Assembly (NCBI GenBank): GCA_017453285.1
Contig: JAFTKL010000015.1
Location: 1-32,404 of the forward strand
Length of the DNA stretch: 32,404 nucleotides
Reading direction: 5' to 3'
From: Clostridia bacterium
GTDB lineage: Bacteria > Bacillota > Clostridia > Oscillospirales > CAG-272
In this document: positions 8,898-15,871 of the stretch, piece by piece
Layout of the letters: each line of letters opens with the position of its first letter
Numbering within the stretch: the stretch's first letter is position 1
Program-made: the position numbers and the translations under genes
Notes under the pieces: generated by a model
Seen by the model: the letters and a program-made list of their open reading frames with translations, nothing else
Databases searched by the model: none
Told to the model about the DNA's origin: nothing

Positions 8898-9296
8898 TTA
8901 GTCTTTGACAACGATCTTTTCGACAAGCTCTGCAATTTTATCGGTAACGTAACCGAGAGCTGCAAACTTGTCTTGTGTTTCCATATCGGACTCATTTATC
9001 ATTGCCATATTGTGATCAAATGCCGATTTCACCAAATCAACCTTTGACTCGTTTTGAATATCGTCGTACATTCTTTCATACATTTCCATCATTTTGCGAA
9101 GTGTCAATTCTCTCGTTTTAAAGATGTCACAAACTCCGGAGATCTGCTCACGGGAAGCGTCTATGTTTTCGCTCTCGAAGGCTGAAAGCGCATCTCCGAG
9201 GCGGTGCAAGGACGTCTGGCTGTTCTCAGTAAGCTCCTTCTGCAATATGGTAAGCTGCACGAATATTTCTTTTGCGGTCAATTTATTTTCTTCCAT
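8898..9296 (-). CDS. Small helical protein of unknown function (ATG-initiated form)
   Basis: The ATG at 9296 has a near-perfect GGAGGA 7 bases upstream and gives a 132-residue, charged, largely helical protein (LTAKEIFVQLTILQKELTEN at the start, ELVEKIVVKD at the end) with no membrane segment or recognised domain. An in-frame TTG at 9311 is a less likely start. The frame stays open for 54 codons upstream of the ATG and encodes a conserved-looking domain (see 9297-9458), so this may be the second domain of a longer protein or a product made from an internal start. A promoter at 9540-9568 and a terminator at 8856-8884 frame it as a single-gene transcript. Confidence 0.7.
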   Translation of the reverse strand: MEENKLTAKEIFVQLTILQKELTENSQTSLHRLGDALSAFESENIDASREQISGVCDIFKTRELTLRKMMEMYERMYDDIQNESKVDLVKSAFDHNMAMINESDMETQDKFAALGYVTDKIAELVEKIVVKD

Positions 9297-9458
9297 TTTT
9301 TCTTCCTCCAAAATTTTATCCGGAGGGCACGCAAGGCATATTTTGTTTTCACCTACGAAGCGTGCCCTGCCGTTCTTTACAAGACCTTTTGCCCGTTTTG
9401 GGTAGGTCTCTTCATATTCATTCCCTTGCTCATCAACAACAATTACGTTTTTTTCGAT
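9297..9458 (-). other. In-frame upstream coding extension with no ATG/GTG/TTG start; possible ATC start
   Basis: Read in the frame of the 8898-9296 gene, this DNA encodes 54 residues including KNVIVVDEQGNEYEETYPKR and then AKGLVKNGRARFVGENKICL, ending ACPPDKILEEEK. This looks like a real small basic domain: an ARxLVKxGRAR element similar in style to the RRXRR-type N-terminal domains, then two cysteines. Between the upstream TAA (9509-9511) and the domain there is no ATG, GTG or TTG. The codon at the expected start, 9458-9456, is ATC and has AAAGGGGG about 9 bases upstream. Either ATC is used as a start, or the start was lost by mutation and only the shorter protein is made. Family resemblance is from memory. 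Confidence 0.55.
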
Positions 9459-9526
9459 GGGTGTCGCCCCCTTTGTTTTGATTTGCTTTCTTGCTAATGT
9501 CGTTTTTTGTTATGGGTACCGTCCCC
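9457..9526 (-). repeat. Two imperfect direct copies of a leader sequence around the RBS
   Basis: On the minus strand GGGGACGGTACCCAT (9526-9512) and GGGGGCGACACCCAT (9471-9457) lie 55 bp apart, and both are followed by an A-run and ACG. The second copy contains the Shine-Dalgarno and candidate ATC start. The leader therefore looks like a short tandem duplication that has since diverged. Confidence 0.5.
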
Positions 9527-9539
9527 GATCAGCAAGTTT

Positions 9540-9568
9540 ATTATAACATATGTGATATAATATTGCAA
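9540..9568 (-). promoter_or_regulatory. Promoter of the 8898 gene
   Basis: On the minus strand TTGCAA (9568-9563), 17 bp, TATAAT (9545-9540). The start point near 9533 predicts a leader of about 75 bases to the ATC at 9458. Confidence 0.75.
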
Positions 9569-9642
9569 TACTTATTATTAAATAATTTTTGTTGATATCG
9601 CAGAGCAACTGATTTTTATAATATAAATATAATAAAACAAAA

Positions 9643-9670
9643 AGCTTTTCGACCAAAGGGGAGAAAAGCT
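9643..9670 (-). terminator. Strong terminator downstream of the tRNA cluster and structured region
   Basis: An 8-bp stem (AGCTTTTC 9643-9650 with GAAAAGCT 9663-9670, 12-base loop) is followed on the minus strand by TTTTTGTTTTATT, a strong U-tract. It closes the otherwise gene-free stretch 9671-9810. Confidence 0.75.
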
Positions 9671-9697
9671 ACCGAAATTATTCATTAGCGAAGCGAC

Positions 9698-9796
9698 TTC
9701 GAACCCCTGCTTGCGCCGAAATTACATATTGATCGTTGTGCGGCGGCAGCGCAAGCTCCGCAACGGCTGCTTTGGCAGCTCGTTGCTGGGTTCGAA
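9698..9796 (-). ncRNA. Candidate structured RNA (multibranch fold) 3' of tRNA-His
   Basis: The gene-free stretch folds into nested perfect helices. The outer 9-bp helix is TTCGAACCC (9698-9706) with GGGTTCGAA (9788-9796); inside it are an 8-bp helix GCTTGCGC (9709-9716) with GCGCAAGC (9749-9756) and an 11-bp hairpin with one bulge (9760-9786, loop TTTG). It sits between the tRNA-His hairpin and a strong minus-strand terminator at 9643-9670. A 28-codon frame on the minus strand (9808-9722) has no clear ribosome site, so I treat it as non-coding. Strand is uncertain; minus is preferred because of the terminator. It could instead be a mobile-element or attachment-site remnant. Confidence 0.4.
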
Positions 9797-9810
9797 TGTA
9801 TGTTTCATCG

Positions 9811-9857
9811 ATAAAATGACAACACCCAACGCTTTGCGTTGGGTGTTGTCATTTTAT
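9811..9857 (-). terminator. 22-bp perfect hairpin immediately 3' of tRNA-His
   Basis: ATAAAATGACAACACCCAAC plus GC (9811-9832) pairs perfectly with 9836-9857 across a 3-base loop. On the minus strand the stem ends in ATTTTAT. It overlaps the last base of the tRNA-His CCA. It is a likely terminator or 3'-processing signal of the tRNA operon and could act in both directions. Confidence 0.65.
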
Positions 9858-9934
9858 GGGGTGAGATATGGGATTCGAACCCACGGCCTTCAGGGCCACA
9901 ACCTGACGCGCTAACCAACTGCGCTAATCCCACC
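9857..9934 (-). tRNA. tRNA-His (GTG)
   Basis: The cloverleaf has the extra G at -1 paired with discriminator C73, acceptor GTGGGAT/ATCTCAC, anticodon stem TCAGG/CCTGA around loop TTGTGGC, T arm GTGGG-TTCGAAT-CCCAT and an encoded CCA. The extra 5' G and C73 are hallmarks of bacterial tRNA-His. Confidence 0.95.
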
Positions 9935-9939
9935 ATTTA

Positions 9940-10016
9940 TGGCGTGCCTTGAGGGACTCGAACCCCCGACCTACTGCTTAGAAGGCAGTTGCTCTATCCA
10001 GCTGAGCTAAAGGCAC
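9940..10016 (-). tRNA. tRNA-Arg (TCT)
   Basis: Acceptor GTGCCTT/AAGGCAC, anticodon stem ACTGC/GCAGT around loop CTTCTAA (anticodon TCT), T arm with GGTTCGAGTCC, discriminator G and an encoded CCA. It reads AGA/AGG codons. Confidence 0.95.
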
Positions 10017-10024
10017 AAACTTGA

Positions 10025-10050
10025 CAAATGGCGCAAAACTGCGCCATTTG
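10025..10050. repeat. 11-bp hairpin between tRNA-Arg and tRNA-Gly
   Basis: CAAATGGCGCA (10025-10035) and TGCGCCATTTG (10040-10050) pair perfectly across a 4-base loop. There is no U-tract on either side, so it looks more like a spacer or processing hairpin than a terminator. Confidence 0.6.
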
Positions 10051-10052
10051 TA

Positions 10053-10126
<74 letters not shown>

Positions 10127-10156
10127 GTTATTACGGTCTTTTCGAACCGCTCTAAT

Positions 10157-10185
10157 ATAATACCACAAAGTTTTTGTTTTGTCAA
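10157..10185 (-). promoter_or_regulatory. Promoter of the tRNA-Gly-Arg-His operon
   Basis: On the minus strand TTGACA (10185-10180), 17 bp, TATTAT (10162-10157), about 25 bases before tRNA-Gly. The short leader contains CGGT...ACCG, a small hairpin. Confidence 0.85.
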
Positions 10186-10229
10186 TACTTATTTTCAAAA
10201 TTTTTTAAATAATTAATCGAAAAAATCCA

Positions 10230-10258
10230 TTGTAAAAGACTTCGCGTTATGTTATAAT
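10230..10258 (+). promoter_or_regulatory. Promoter of the GH43-type gene
   Basis: TTGTAA (10230-10235), 17 bp, TATAAT (10253-10258), followed by an AAGGAGA ribosome site and the ATG at 10291. Confidence 0.8.
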
Positions 10259-10290
10259 GTCATTAACGACAAAAAAAGGAGACTTTCCCT

Positions 10291-11223
10291 ATGAAACTTA
10301 AATTTGACGTTCAAGGCAGAGCGCAGGCTGATCCCTATATTTTCGAGGACGCTGGCAAGCTCTATCTCTACGTGACCGCAAGAGACGGCGTTGAAGCCTA
10401 TTCCGCCGATTCGCTTCTCGACGTATGGCACTACGAGGGCATCATCGGTTCGCTCGGCGAGGGCGAATACGGCTATTGGGCTCCCTCGGTCATAAAGTAC
10501 GAGGGCAAATACTACGTATACACCTCGTTTGTAAAGGGCGCTCAGGGCGACAAAAAAGAAGAATTCGAATATATGTACGTGGCGTCGGCTGACTCCCCTC
10601 TCGGTCCGTTCGTCAATTGGAAAAAGCTCTACGACTATTTCTCGATCGACTCGCATATCGTGCAGACTGATGCGGGACTTTTCCTCTGGTCTGCGATGGA
10701 TAATCACGCCACGAATACCCCCGGCACTCGCATATTTATCGACCGTATGCTCGATCCCTACACTCCCGAGGGCAATCCGCGCGAGATGCTGACTCCCGAC
10801 TTCAAGGAAGAGATGTTCCGCGCAAACCGCTACGGCGACGGCAGAGATTACTACACTCTTGAGGGCGCGTTCTGGTTCAAGGAGGGTGAGTGGCAGTACG
10901 TGATGTACAGCGGCGGTTGCTTTGAAAACGACACCTACCACGTCGGCTACGCGGTTGCAAAGACCGACGAGGCAGATCTGTGCAAGATAGATTTCAAAAA
11001 GGTCACGGACGGCGAGCATTTCAACCCCGTTCTCATCAAGAACGAGTACGAGGAAGGCACGGGACACCACAGCGTGATCAAGCTTGACGGTCAGTACTAT
11101 GCGATCTACCACGCGCGCGACTACGGCGACAAGGGCTTTAACAATCCCCGCACCGCTCGTATCTGCAAGCTCCACGTCGCAGACGGCGTGATCACCGCCG
11201 AGAGATACGAGGATCATCTTTGA
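10291..11223 (+). CDS. Family 43-type glycoside hydrolase (five-bladed beta-propeller), cytoplasmic
   Basis: A 310-residue protein without signal peptide. It has the expected three acidic residues of the GH43/clan F propeller: Asp14 in QADPYIF (general base), Asp120 in SIDSHIV (pKa modulator) and Glu191 in YTLEGAFWF (general acid). The YWAPSVI strand at 62-68 and the late GHHSVIK (258-264) histidine also fit. Such enzymes remove arabinose or xylose from arabinan, arabinoxylan or short oligosaccharides, and the intracellular location suggests the last steps on imported oligosaccharides. Sugar specificity is not readable. It is a single-gene transcript with its own promoter and a shared terminator at 11229-11260. 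Confidence 0.85.
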   Translation: MKLKFDVQGRAQADPYIFEDAGKLYLYVTARDGVEAYSADSLLDVWHYEGIIGSLGEGEYGYWAPSVIKYEGKYYVYTSFVKGAQGDKKEEFEYMYVASADSPLGPFVNWKKLYDYFSIDSHIVQTDAGLFLWSAMDNHATNTPGTRIFIDRMLDPYTPEGNPREMLTPDFKEEMFRANRYGDGRDYYTLEGAFWFKEGEWQYVMYSGGCFENDTYHVGYAVAKTDEADLCKIDFKKVTDGEHFNPVLIKNEYEEGTGHHSVIKLDGQYYAIYHARDYGDKGFNNPRTARICKLHVADGVITAERYEDHL

Positions 11224-11228
11224 TAAAC

Positions 11229-11260
11229 AAAAACGCTTTTGCCGCGGCAAAAGCGTTTTT
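11229..11260. terminator. Bidirectional terminator between GH43 and EamA genes
   Basis: An A-rich perfect stem AAAAACGCTTTTGC...GCAAAAGCGTTTTT with a CGCG loop lies between two convergent genes. T-runs follow on the plus strand and, by symmetry, on the minus strand. Confidence 0.85.
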
Positions 11261-11264
11261 TTGT

Positions 11265-12170
11265 TTACTGAACTTTCTTTTTGAAATTCACGTTGAGCAC
11301 GACGATCGCGGCGCAGACGCAGACGATGCCGATCACGCCGAAGACGTCCATTTTCTGTCCGAGCACGGCAGTGCCGAAGACGCACGCCATAAGCGGCTCG
11401 CTGAAAGCGAGTATCGACGCGATATCGGGCTTGATCCCCTCAATTCCTTTCGAGTAAAGGAAGAACGGAATGACGGCTGTGCAGACCGCGAGCAAAAGGT
11501 ACATAATCAGCGTCAGCGGAAGATTTTCGACCTCGAGCGTGAATTTCACGATCTCCCACGGCTTCGAGATCACAAGCGCGCCAAGTGCCGCAAAGAGAAA
11601 GCTGAGCGCGGTAAAGGTGAGCGTATCCTTGTTCTCCTTCATAAAGAGCGAGGTGAAAATGCCGTAGAGCGAATATGTAAATCCCGACATAAGTCCGAGG
11701 AAGATGCCGAGCGCGCTTATCTTTGATCCCGACGCTATTCCCGAGACCAGCGCGCAGCCCACGATCGCGATGATAAAGGCGATGATCTTCTGCGCGTTCA
11801 TCTTTTCCTTGAAGAAAAAGAGCGACATTATCATAACGAACAGCGGCGCGGTATAAAGCAATATGACCGCGACAGCCGCCGAGGTCTCTACCATACAGCT
11901 ATAGTAGAACATACCCATCGCAAGCACCGAGCCGATACCCGACACCACGCACAGAAGCCAGGATCTTCCCGATATCTTATAGAGTGAAAATCCCTTGCCC
12001 TTGATGATCAGCCACAAATTCAGCACGATCGCTGCGAAAACTATTCTGATCGCGGTGATCTGCACCGAAGTGGCGGGCGTGTGCGTCTTAAGATAATCTA
12101 CGAAAAGGCAGGAGCTTCCCCAGAAGACACCCGACAGAATTACTATAAAAACGTATATCTTATTTTTCAT
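11265..12170 (-). CDS. EamA-family (DMT superfamily) transporter
   Basis: A 301-residue integral membrane protein with about ten hydrophobic helices arranged as two EamA repeats. The first begins IYVFIVILSGVFWGSSCLFV and the second begins about residue 151 (SGSKISALGIFLGLMSGFTY). The FWGSS and AVILLYTAPLFVMI segments are typical of RhaT/YdcZ-like drug/metabolite transporters. Members export amino acids, nucleosides or drugs; the substrate here is unknown. The ATG is preceded by GAGGG, the promoter is at 12201-12229 and the terminator is shared with the GH43 gene. Confidence 0.9.
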   Translation of the reverse strand: MKNKIYVFIVILSGVFWGSSCLFVDYLKTHTPATSVQITAIRIVFAAIVLNLWLIIKGKGFSLYKISGRSWLLCVVSGIGSVLAMGMFYYSCMVETSAAVAVILLYTAPLFVMIMSLFFFKEKMNAQKIIAFIIAIVGCALVSGIASGSKISALGIFLGLMSGFTYSLYGIFTSLFMKENKDTLTFTALSFLFAALGALVISKPWEIVKFTLEVENLPLTLIMYLLLAVCTAVIPFFLYSKGIEGIKPDIASILAFSEPLMACVFGTAVLGQKMDVFGVIGIVCVCAAIVVLNVNFKKKVQ

Positions 12171-12200
12171 TTGTTTCCCTCTTTTTTTAATGCAAGCATC

Positions 12201-12229
12201 ATTTTAACACTTGAGGGAGATTTTGTCAA
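12201..12229 (-). promoter_or_regulatory. Promoter of the EamA gene
   Basis: On the minus strand TTGACA (12229-12224), 17 bp, TAAAAT (12206-12201), about 30 bases before the ATG. Confidence 0.8.
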
Positions 12230-12318
12230 TACGTTTTCAATAAAATACATTATTATGCAGAAAATAACCGTTACTTTCTATAGTTAAACCATCTTGCTCA
12301 AAATTTTATGATGGCTCG

Positions 12319-12445
12319 TAGGGACCGGCGTCCTCGACGGTCCAATATCGTAAATTCAGCATTATATATATTGTATCAGCAAGGATACCTCTCTAAAAAT
12401 ATATCTGTATTTTTGTTTTAGGACCGTCGAGGACGCCGGTCCCTA
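12319..12445. mobile_element. MITE-like 127-bp element with 25-bp terminal inverted repeats
   Basis: Perfect 25-bp inverted ends, beginning TAGGGACCGGCGTCCTCGAC (12319-12343) with its reverse complement at 12421-12445, flank 77 bp of AT-rich DNA with no coding frame. It lies in the 360-bp gene-free gap between the EamA promoter and the 12568 gene. The size, perfect GC-rich ends and absence of a transposase fit a non-autonomous MITE or a large palindromic intergenic repeat. I see no clear target duplication. The rest of the gap (12230-12318 and 12446-12529) shows nothing recognisable. Confidence 0.6.
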
Positions 12446-12529
12446 CAAGTGTTTTTTCGCGTCTCTTCCCTCTGTTCTCTTATAGCCTAACATATAGCGC
12501 GTTTATATCCTTGTTTTTAGGCACAAAAA

Positions 12530-12553
12530 AGTTGCGCGGCAAGCCGCGCAACT
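12530..12553 (-). terminator. Terminator of the VTC-DUF4956-carbohydrate-binding operon
   Basis: AGTTGCGCGGC (12530-12540) pairs with GCCGCGCAACT (12543-12553), and the minus-strand transcript then reads TTTTTT. It is a strong intrinsic terminator 14 bases after the stop of the last gene. Confidence 0.9.
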
Positions 12554-12567
12554 GAATTTTTATTTGA

Positions 12568-14331
12568 TTATTTTGCCTCAAAGCTTCCGCTCTGGTTGCC
12601 GATCTTTACGTTGTAGGTCTGACCCTTGACGATCTCGGGAGAGCTTACGACTACGACCTCGAAGTCGAGTGCGATCTTCTCGTAGATGACCGTCTTGCCG
12701 TCAGTATCGGTAACTGTGACCTCGGTGCCTGCCGCCTGCGCGCCTGCGTTGATGCTGAGCACGCCCTGACCCTCGGAAGTCGGGAGGCTGGGAAGATGAG
12801 AGGAGCCTGCCGCAACAAACATACCGCCGCTGATAGTTCCGCTTACGTTATAGTCGAACGCCGCGTGACCGTCCTTTGCGGATACGCTGATAACGACGAG
12901 TCCGCCGCTCATTTCAAATACTCCCTTGACGTCAAATCCGTCGCCGCCGTCTGCGGTAACGAATATCTCGCCTGCGGTGATCTTGAGAGATCCCTCTGTT
13001 GCGGATACCTCGCCGCTTCCGTCAGCTCCGCCTGCCGCGTTGATAGCGTCATCCTTGGAGTTGAGGGTGTGCTTACCGCCTCTGATCTCAACGTGCGCCG
13101 CCTCGTAGCACTCGTAGCTTTCATTTATGGTAACGTCAGCCTTAACTGCGTAAATGCTGTCGTTTGCGTTGAGCGCGTCGTCGCCTGCCTTGATCTCAAG
13201 GCTTCCCTTTGCGAGAATGATCGAACCGTTTACGTTGATCGCGTCATCGGGAGTCTCGATCTTGATCGTTCCGTCAGCAACGAGCAGATTGCCGTCAGCC
13301 TTGATACCTCTTGCGCTGGGAGCGGTCGCTGCGCTAAGATCTGCGCCTACGCCCGCAGCGATCTCAAACTTACCTGCATCGATCTGAACGTCAGAGGTTG
13401 CGCTGATCGCATCGCCGCCTGCCGAGAGATTATAGGTACCGTCGCAGATGATAACGTATCCGCGGGTGCTGTCCTCGGGGTTCTCTGCGCGGATAGCGTC
13501 CTTACCTGCCTTGACGGTAACGGTCGCCTGAGTAATTCTTACGCTGTCGTTAGCGTCGAGTGCGTGACCGGATGCCGTTACGTTATACTTACCGCCTGCG
13601 ATCACGAGGTCGTCCTTACCGACGATTCCGTGGCCTGCGGGCGACTCTACGGTGAGAGAGCCTGTGCCGTTAAATGTGATGTCCTGCTTTGAGAAGATAG
13701 GAGCATCGACGTTGTTATCGTCGGTCTGCTCGAACTTTCCGCCGTTCTTAACGGTATTGTTAGTGCCTGCCGCGAGGGTAATGAACACCTTATTTGCATT
13801 CTTTACGTAGATAGCCGCATGGGTAGCGGAAGTAAGATTTGCGTTATCGAGAACTATCTGGATCTTTGCGGTATCGTCCGCGTCAATAATGATAGTGCCG
13901 TCGTTGAGTGTTCCGCGAACGATATACACGCCCTCTTTGCTGATAAGAGCCTTGCTTCCGCTGACGCCTACTGCGTTCGAGGATGCGCTGATCTCACCGC
14001 CGTTGCACTTAATGATAGCACACTTGCTCTCGTCATACGTACCTGCCAGGTCTCTCTCGGTGAACATATCCGCAAAGTTTCTTGCAAATCCGGTGTCAAT
14101 GCCGTCCATCGTGGGATCTCCCGCGAAGTCAAGTGCAGGTCTCTTTGTGGGAGTACCGTTCGGGTCCTTGGGGACTTCAATTACGTTGCCGTCCTTGTCG
14201 GTCTCGGTGGCGATCGGGTCGCCGTTTGCGTCGGTAGCCTCGGGAGTCTCGGAGCCGCCACATGCCGAAAGCATCAAAAGTGCTGCGAGGCAGAGGCAAA
14301 GCAGGGATAAAAATCTCTTCTTAAATACCAT
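12568..14331 (-). CDS. Carbohydrate-binding beta-helix lipoprotein, Cthe_2159-like
   Basis: A 587-residue lipoprotein. The signal peptide ends in LSAC (Cys24), followed by a short acidic, Thr/Pro linker. From about residue 100 to 510 it has repeated short strands with the recurring pattern of DDAINVNG, DDALNANDSI, KDDAINAAGG and GHALDANDSV, each separated by about 22-35 residues. This is the signature of the Cthe_2159 family, whose founding member is a cell-wall protein that binds cellulose and pectic polymers through a calcium-stabilised parallel beta-helix. The last 70 residues form a separate beta-rich tail. It is the third gene of the operon, 9 bases after DUF4956, with a perfect TAAGGAGG that includes the DUF4956 stop codon. 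Binding target here is inferred. Confidence 0.85.
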   Translation of the reverse strand: MVFKKRFLSLLCLCLAALLMLSACGGSETPEATDANGDPIATETDKDGNVIEVPKDPNGTPTKRPALDFAGDPTMDGIDTGFARNFADMFTERDLAGTYDESKCAIIKCNGGEISASSNAVGVSGSKALISKEGVYIVRGTLNDGTIIIDADDTAKIQIVLDNANLTSATHAAIYVKNANKVFITLAAGTNNTVKNGGKFEQTDDNNVDAPIFSKQDITFNGTGSLTVESPAGHGIVGKDDLVIAGGKYNVTASGHALDANDSVRITQATVTVKAGKDAIRAENPEDSTRGYVIICDGTYNLSAGGDAISATSDVQIDAGKFEIAAGVGADLSAATAPSARGIKADGNLLVADGTIKIETPDDAINVNGSIILAKGSLEIKAGDDALNANDSIYAVKADVTINESYECYEAAHVEIRGGKHTLNSKDDAINAAGGADGSGEVSATEGSLKITAGEIFVTADGGDGFDVKGVFEMSGGLVVISVSAKDGHAAFDYNVSGTISGGMFVAAGSSHLPSLPTSEGQGVLSINAGAQAAGTEVTVTDTDGKTVIYEKIALDFEVVVVSSPEIVKGQTYNVKIGNQSGSFEAK

Positions 14332-14340
14332 ATTTCCTCC

Positions 14341-15042
14341 TTAGAGCTGATTGTCAGACGAAGCCTGTGTGGAAACGCTGATCTCAAGATTGCCGTTTCT
14401 CTCGCGGATACGGTCGATAAACTCGTGCTCCTTTGCGGGATCCTTAAGAGAAATCACGTATGTAAGTCTGAACATACTACCCATATTGGTGGTCTTTACC
14501 TGAACGAGCTCGTAGCTGTTGGTATATTCCTTGAACATCTCGTCGAACACGCCGGTGTAGTCGAGGTCCTCGGGAACTGTGATGCGTATGCTCTTATACT
14601 TTGCCGCGTTCTTCTTGCAGCCCATACCGAGCATACTGTAGATAATGAACGCGAGGCACATAATGATTGCGAAAAGGAATGCGAACGCGATATATCCCAT
14701 ACCTGCGATAAGTCCTGCGCCCATAGCCAAGAAGAGCATTACGATCTCTTTTGCGCTGCCGGGAACCGAACGGAAACGAACGAGGCTGAACGCACCTGCA
14801 ACTGCAACGCCCGTACCGACGTTACCGTTTACCATCATAATTACTACACAAACTACTGCGGGCAGAGTTGCAAGAGTAATAACGAAGCTCTTTGTGTATC
14901 TGGAACGGAACATATAAGAGAGTGCCATAATAAGACCGATAACAAGTGCTGCACCAAGGCAGAAAAGGAAGTCGGTAAGACTTATTACCGCTGTAAACTC
15001 TGTATCAAAAAGTCCCTTGAAAATATCGTTGAAGTTAGACAT
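14341..15042 (-). CDS. DUF4956 membrane protein
   Basis: A 233-residue protein with four or five hydrophobic helices in the first 140 residues (LTDFLFCLGAALVIGLIMAL, FVITLATLPAVVCVVIMMV and the region AKEIVMLFLAMGAGLIAGMG) and a soluble C-terminal ferredoxin-like domain (YKSIRITVPEDLDY to SVSTQ). The conserved GVAVAGAFSLVRFRSVPGSA loop is characteristic of DUF4956. The family has no established activity, but its members are very often encoded next to VTC-type polyphosphate polymerase proteins, as here. The gene overlaps the VTC gene by 8 bases and has AAGGAG 11 bases before its ATG. The C-terminal domain could sense a ligand or contact the polymerase (inference). Confidence 0.85.
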   Translation of the reverse strand: MSNFNDIFKGLFDTEFTAVISLTDFLFCLGAALVIGLIMALSYMFRSRYTKSFVITLATLPAVVCVVIMMVNGNVGTGVAVAGAFSLVRFRSVPGSAKEIVMLFLAMGAGLIAGMGYIAFAFLFAIIMCLAFIIYSMLGMGCKKNAAKYKSIRITVPEDLDYTGVFDEMFKEYTNSYELVQVKTTNMGSMFRLTYVISLKDPAKEHEFIDRIRERNGNLEISVSTQASSDNQL

Positions 15043-15766
15043 AGGTGTAGATCTCCTTAGCTTTAGAATTTAGATTGGGAAAAATTAGCGTTCGGTACGC
15101 AGTACCGTATTTGGAAAACGAGGCTCGCGAGATACCGAGCTCAGTCAGCACGTGTGACATCCACAGCGGCATTCCGCCCGAGCACTTTATCTCCATAAGC
15201 ACCTTGCAGTCCTCAAGCAACTTATCGCCATACGGCTCGGAGCAAAGCGAGAGATCGTTTTGCCTACAAAGTATGTTGTCGTCGAAGGTAACTCTGAAGT
15301 CTCCGCCGTTCTTCTCAAAGTACGCTTCCCTTTCGTACGAAAGGTAAACCGCAGGGCGAAGTTTTCCGTAGAAATCACAGAAATAATTTATCTCCCTGAT
15401 TATCTGCGTATCTTTCGGGGCAGTCTCACGATCGCATATCCACGCCATCGCCTCACGCTCTGTCATAGACACCCTTCGCTTATAGACTACCTTTTTGTAT
15501 TTCTTTTTCAGCTCCACGAAGACTGTGCTGTTCTCATCAGCAAGCTGGTAGCTTCGTATTCTGAGCTTTTCCTTATAGACAGGCTTTTCTATCGAGCGAC
15601 GTATCAGACGGTAATTATCGGTATCAAAATAGATATTTCTGATAGTGGTGCGCCCGTATTTATCAAGAGCCATATAAGGCTCCATAGCCTCAACTATTCT
15701 TTTTTTCTGTTCGAGCGTGAGCATATACTTCAGCTCGTACCTCTTAAAGACTGTTTGGTATGCCAC
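15035..15766 (-). CDS. Polyphosphate polymerase (VTC) domain protein
   Basis: I chose the GTG at 15766, which has GGAGG 5 bases upstream, over an unsupported ATG at 15805; this gives 243 residues. The fold is the VTC/CYTH-type tunnel: RYELKYML (Glu11, Lys13), IYFDTDNY (45-52), KEKLRIRSY (Lys67, Arg69, Arg71), VFVELKKKYKKVVYKRR (Glu85, Lys87) and a late VLMEIKCSGGMPLWM. The charged pattern matches the residues that bind triphosphate and metal in yeast Vtc4, which makes polyphosphate from ATP. Activity in this bacterium is not shown. There is no membrane segment, so it probably works at the inner face of the membrane with DUF4956. It is first in a three-gene operon. Confidence 0.85.
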   Translation of the reverse strand: MAYQTVFKRYELKYMLTLEQKKRIVEAMEPYMALDKYGRTTIRNIYFDTDNYRLIRRSIEKPVYKEKLRIRSYQLADENSTVFVELKKKYKKVVYKRRVSMTEREAMAWICDRETAPKDTQIIREINYFCDFYGKLRPAVYLSYEREAYFEKNGGDFRVTFDDNILCRQNDLSLCSEPYGDKLLEDCKVLMEIKCSGGMPLWMSHVLTELGISRASFSKYGTAYRTLIFPNLNSKAKEIYTYV

Positions 15767-15793
15767 GGTTTCCTCCGGAATATTACTGTATAT

Positions 15794-15829
15794 GTTATAC
15801 AACACATAGTTAAAAGCAAACTAAAGAAA
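15794..15829 (-). promoter_or_regulatory. Candidate regulated promoter of the VTC operon with CTTTAGTT box
   Basis: On the minus strand TTTCTTTAGTT (15829-15819) is followed, with CTTTAG ending 21 bp upstream, by a -10-like TATAAC (15799-15794). A second half-site TTTAAC begins 11 bp after TTTAGT. No good -35 box is present, as expected for an activator-dependent promoter. The same arrangement is mirrored at the response regulator promoter. Confidence 0.5.
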
Positions 15830-15871
15830 TGACGCTTTTTATTTTTTTACAATAATTTAAAATTAGCTGTT

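Noticed and set aside
9688..9800. Possible fourth tRNA because of GGGTTCGAA and TTCGAACCC
   Set aside because: No acceptor stem, anticodon arm or CCA can be placed around either T-loop-like sequence; the two are arms of one helix.
9722..9808. 28-codon minus-strand frame (MKHTFEPSNELP...) after tRNA-His
   Set aside because: No Shine-Dalgarno, no hydrophobic or domain features, and it lies inside the structured region; treated as non-coding.
10252..11385. 377-codon minus-strand frame opposite the GH43 gene
   Set aside because: It crosses a strong bidirectional terminator and the GH43 promoter and encodes no recognisable protein.
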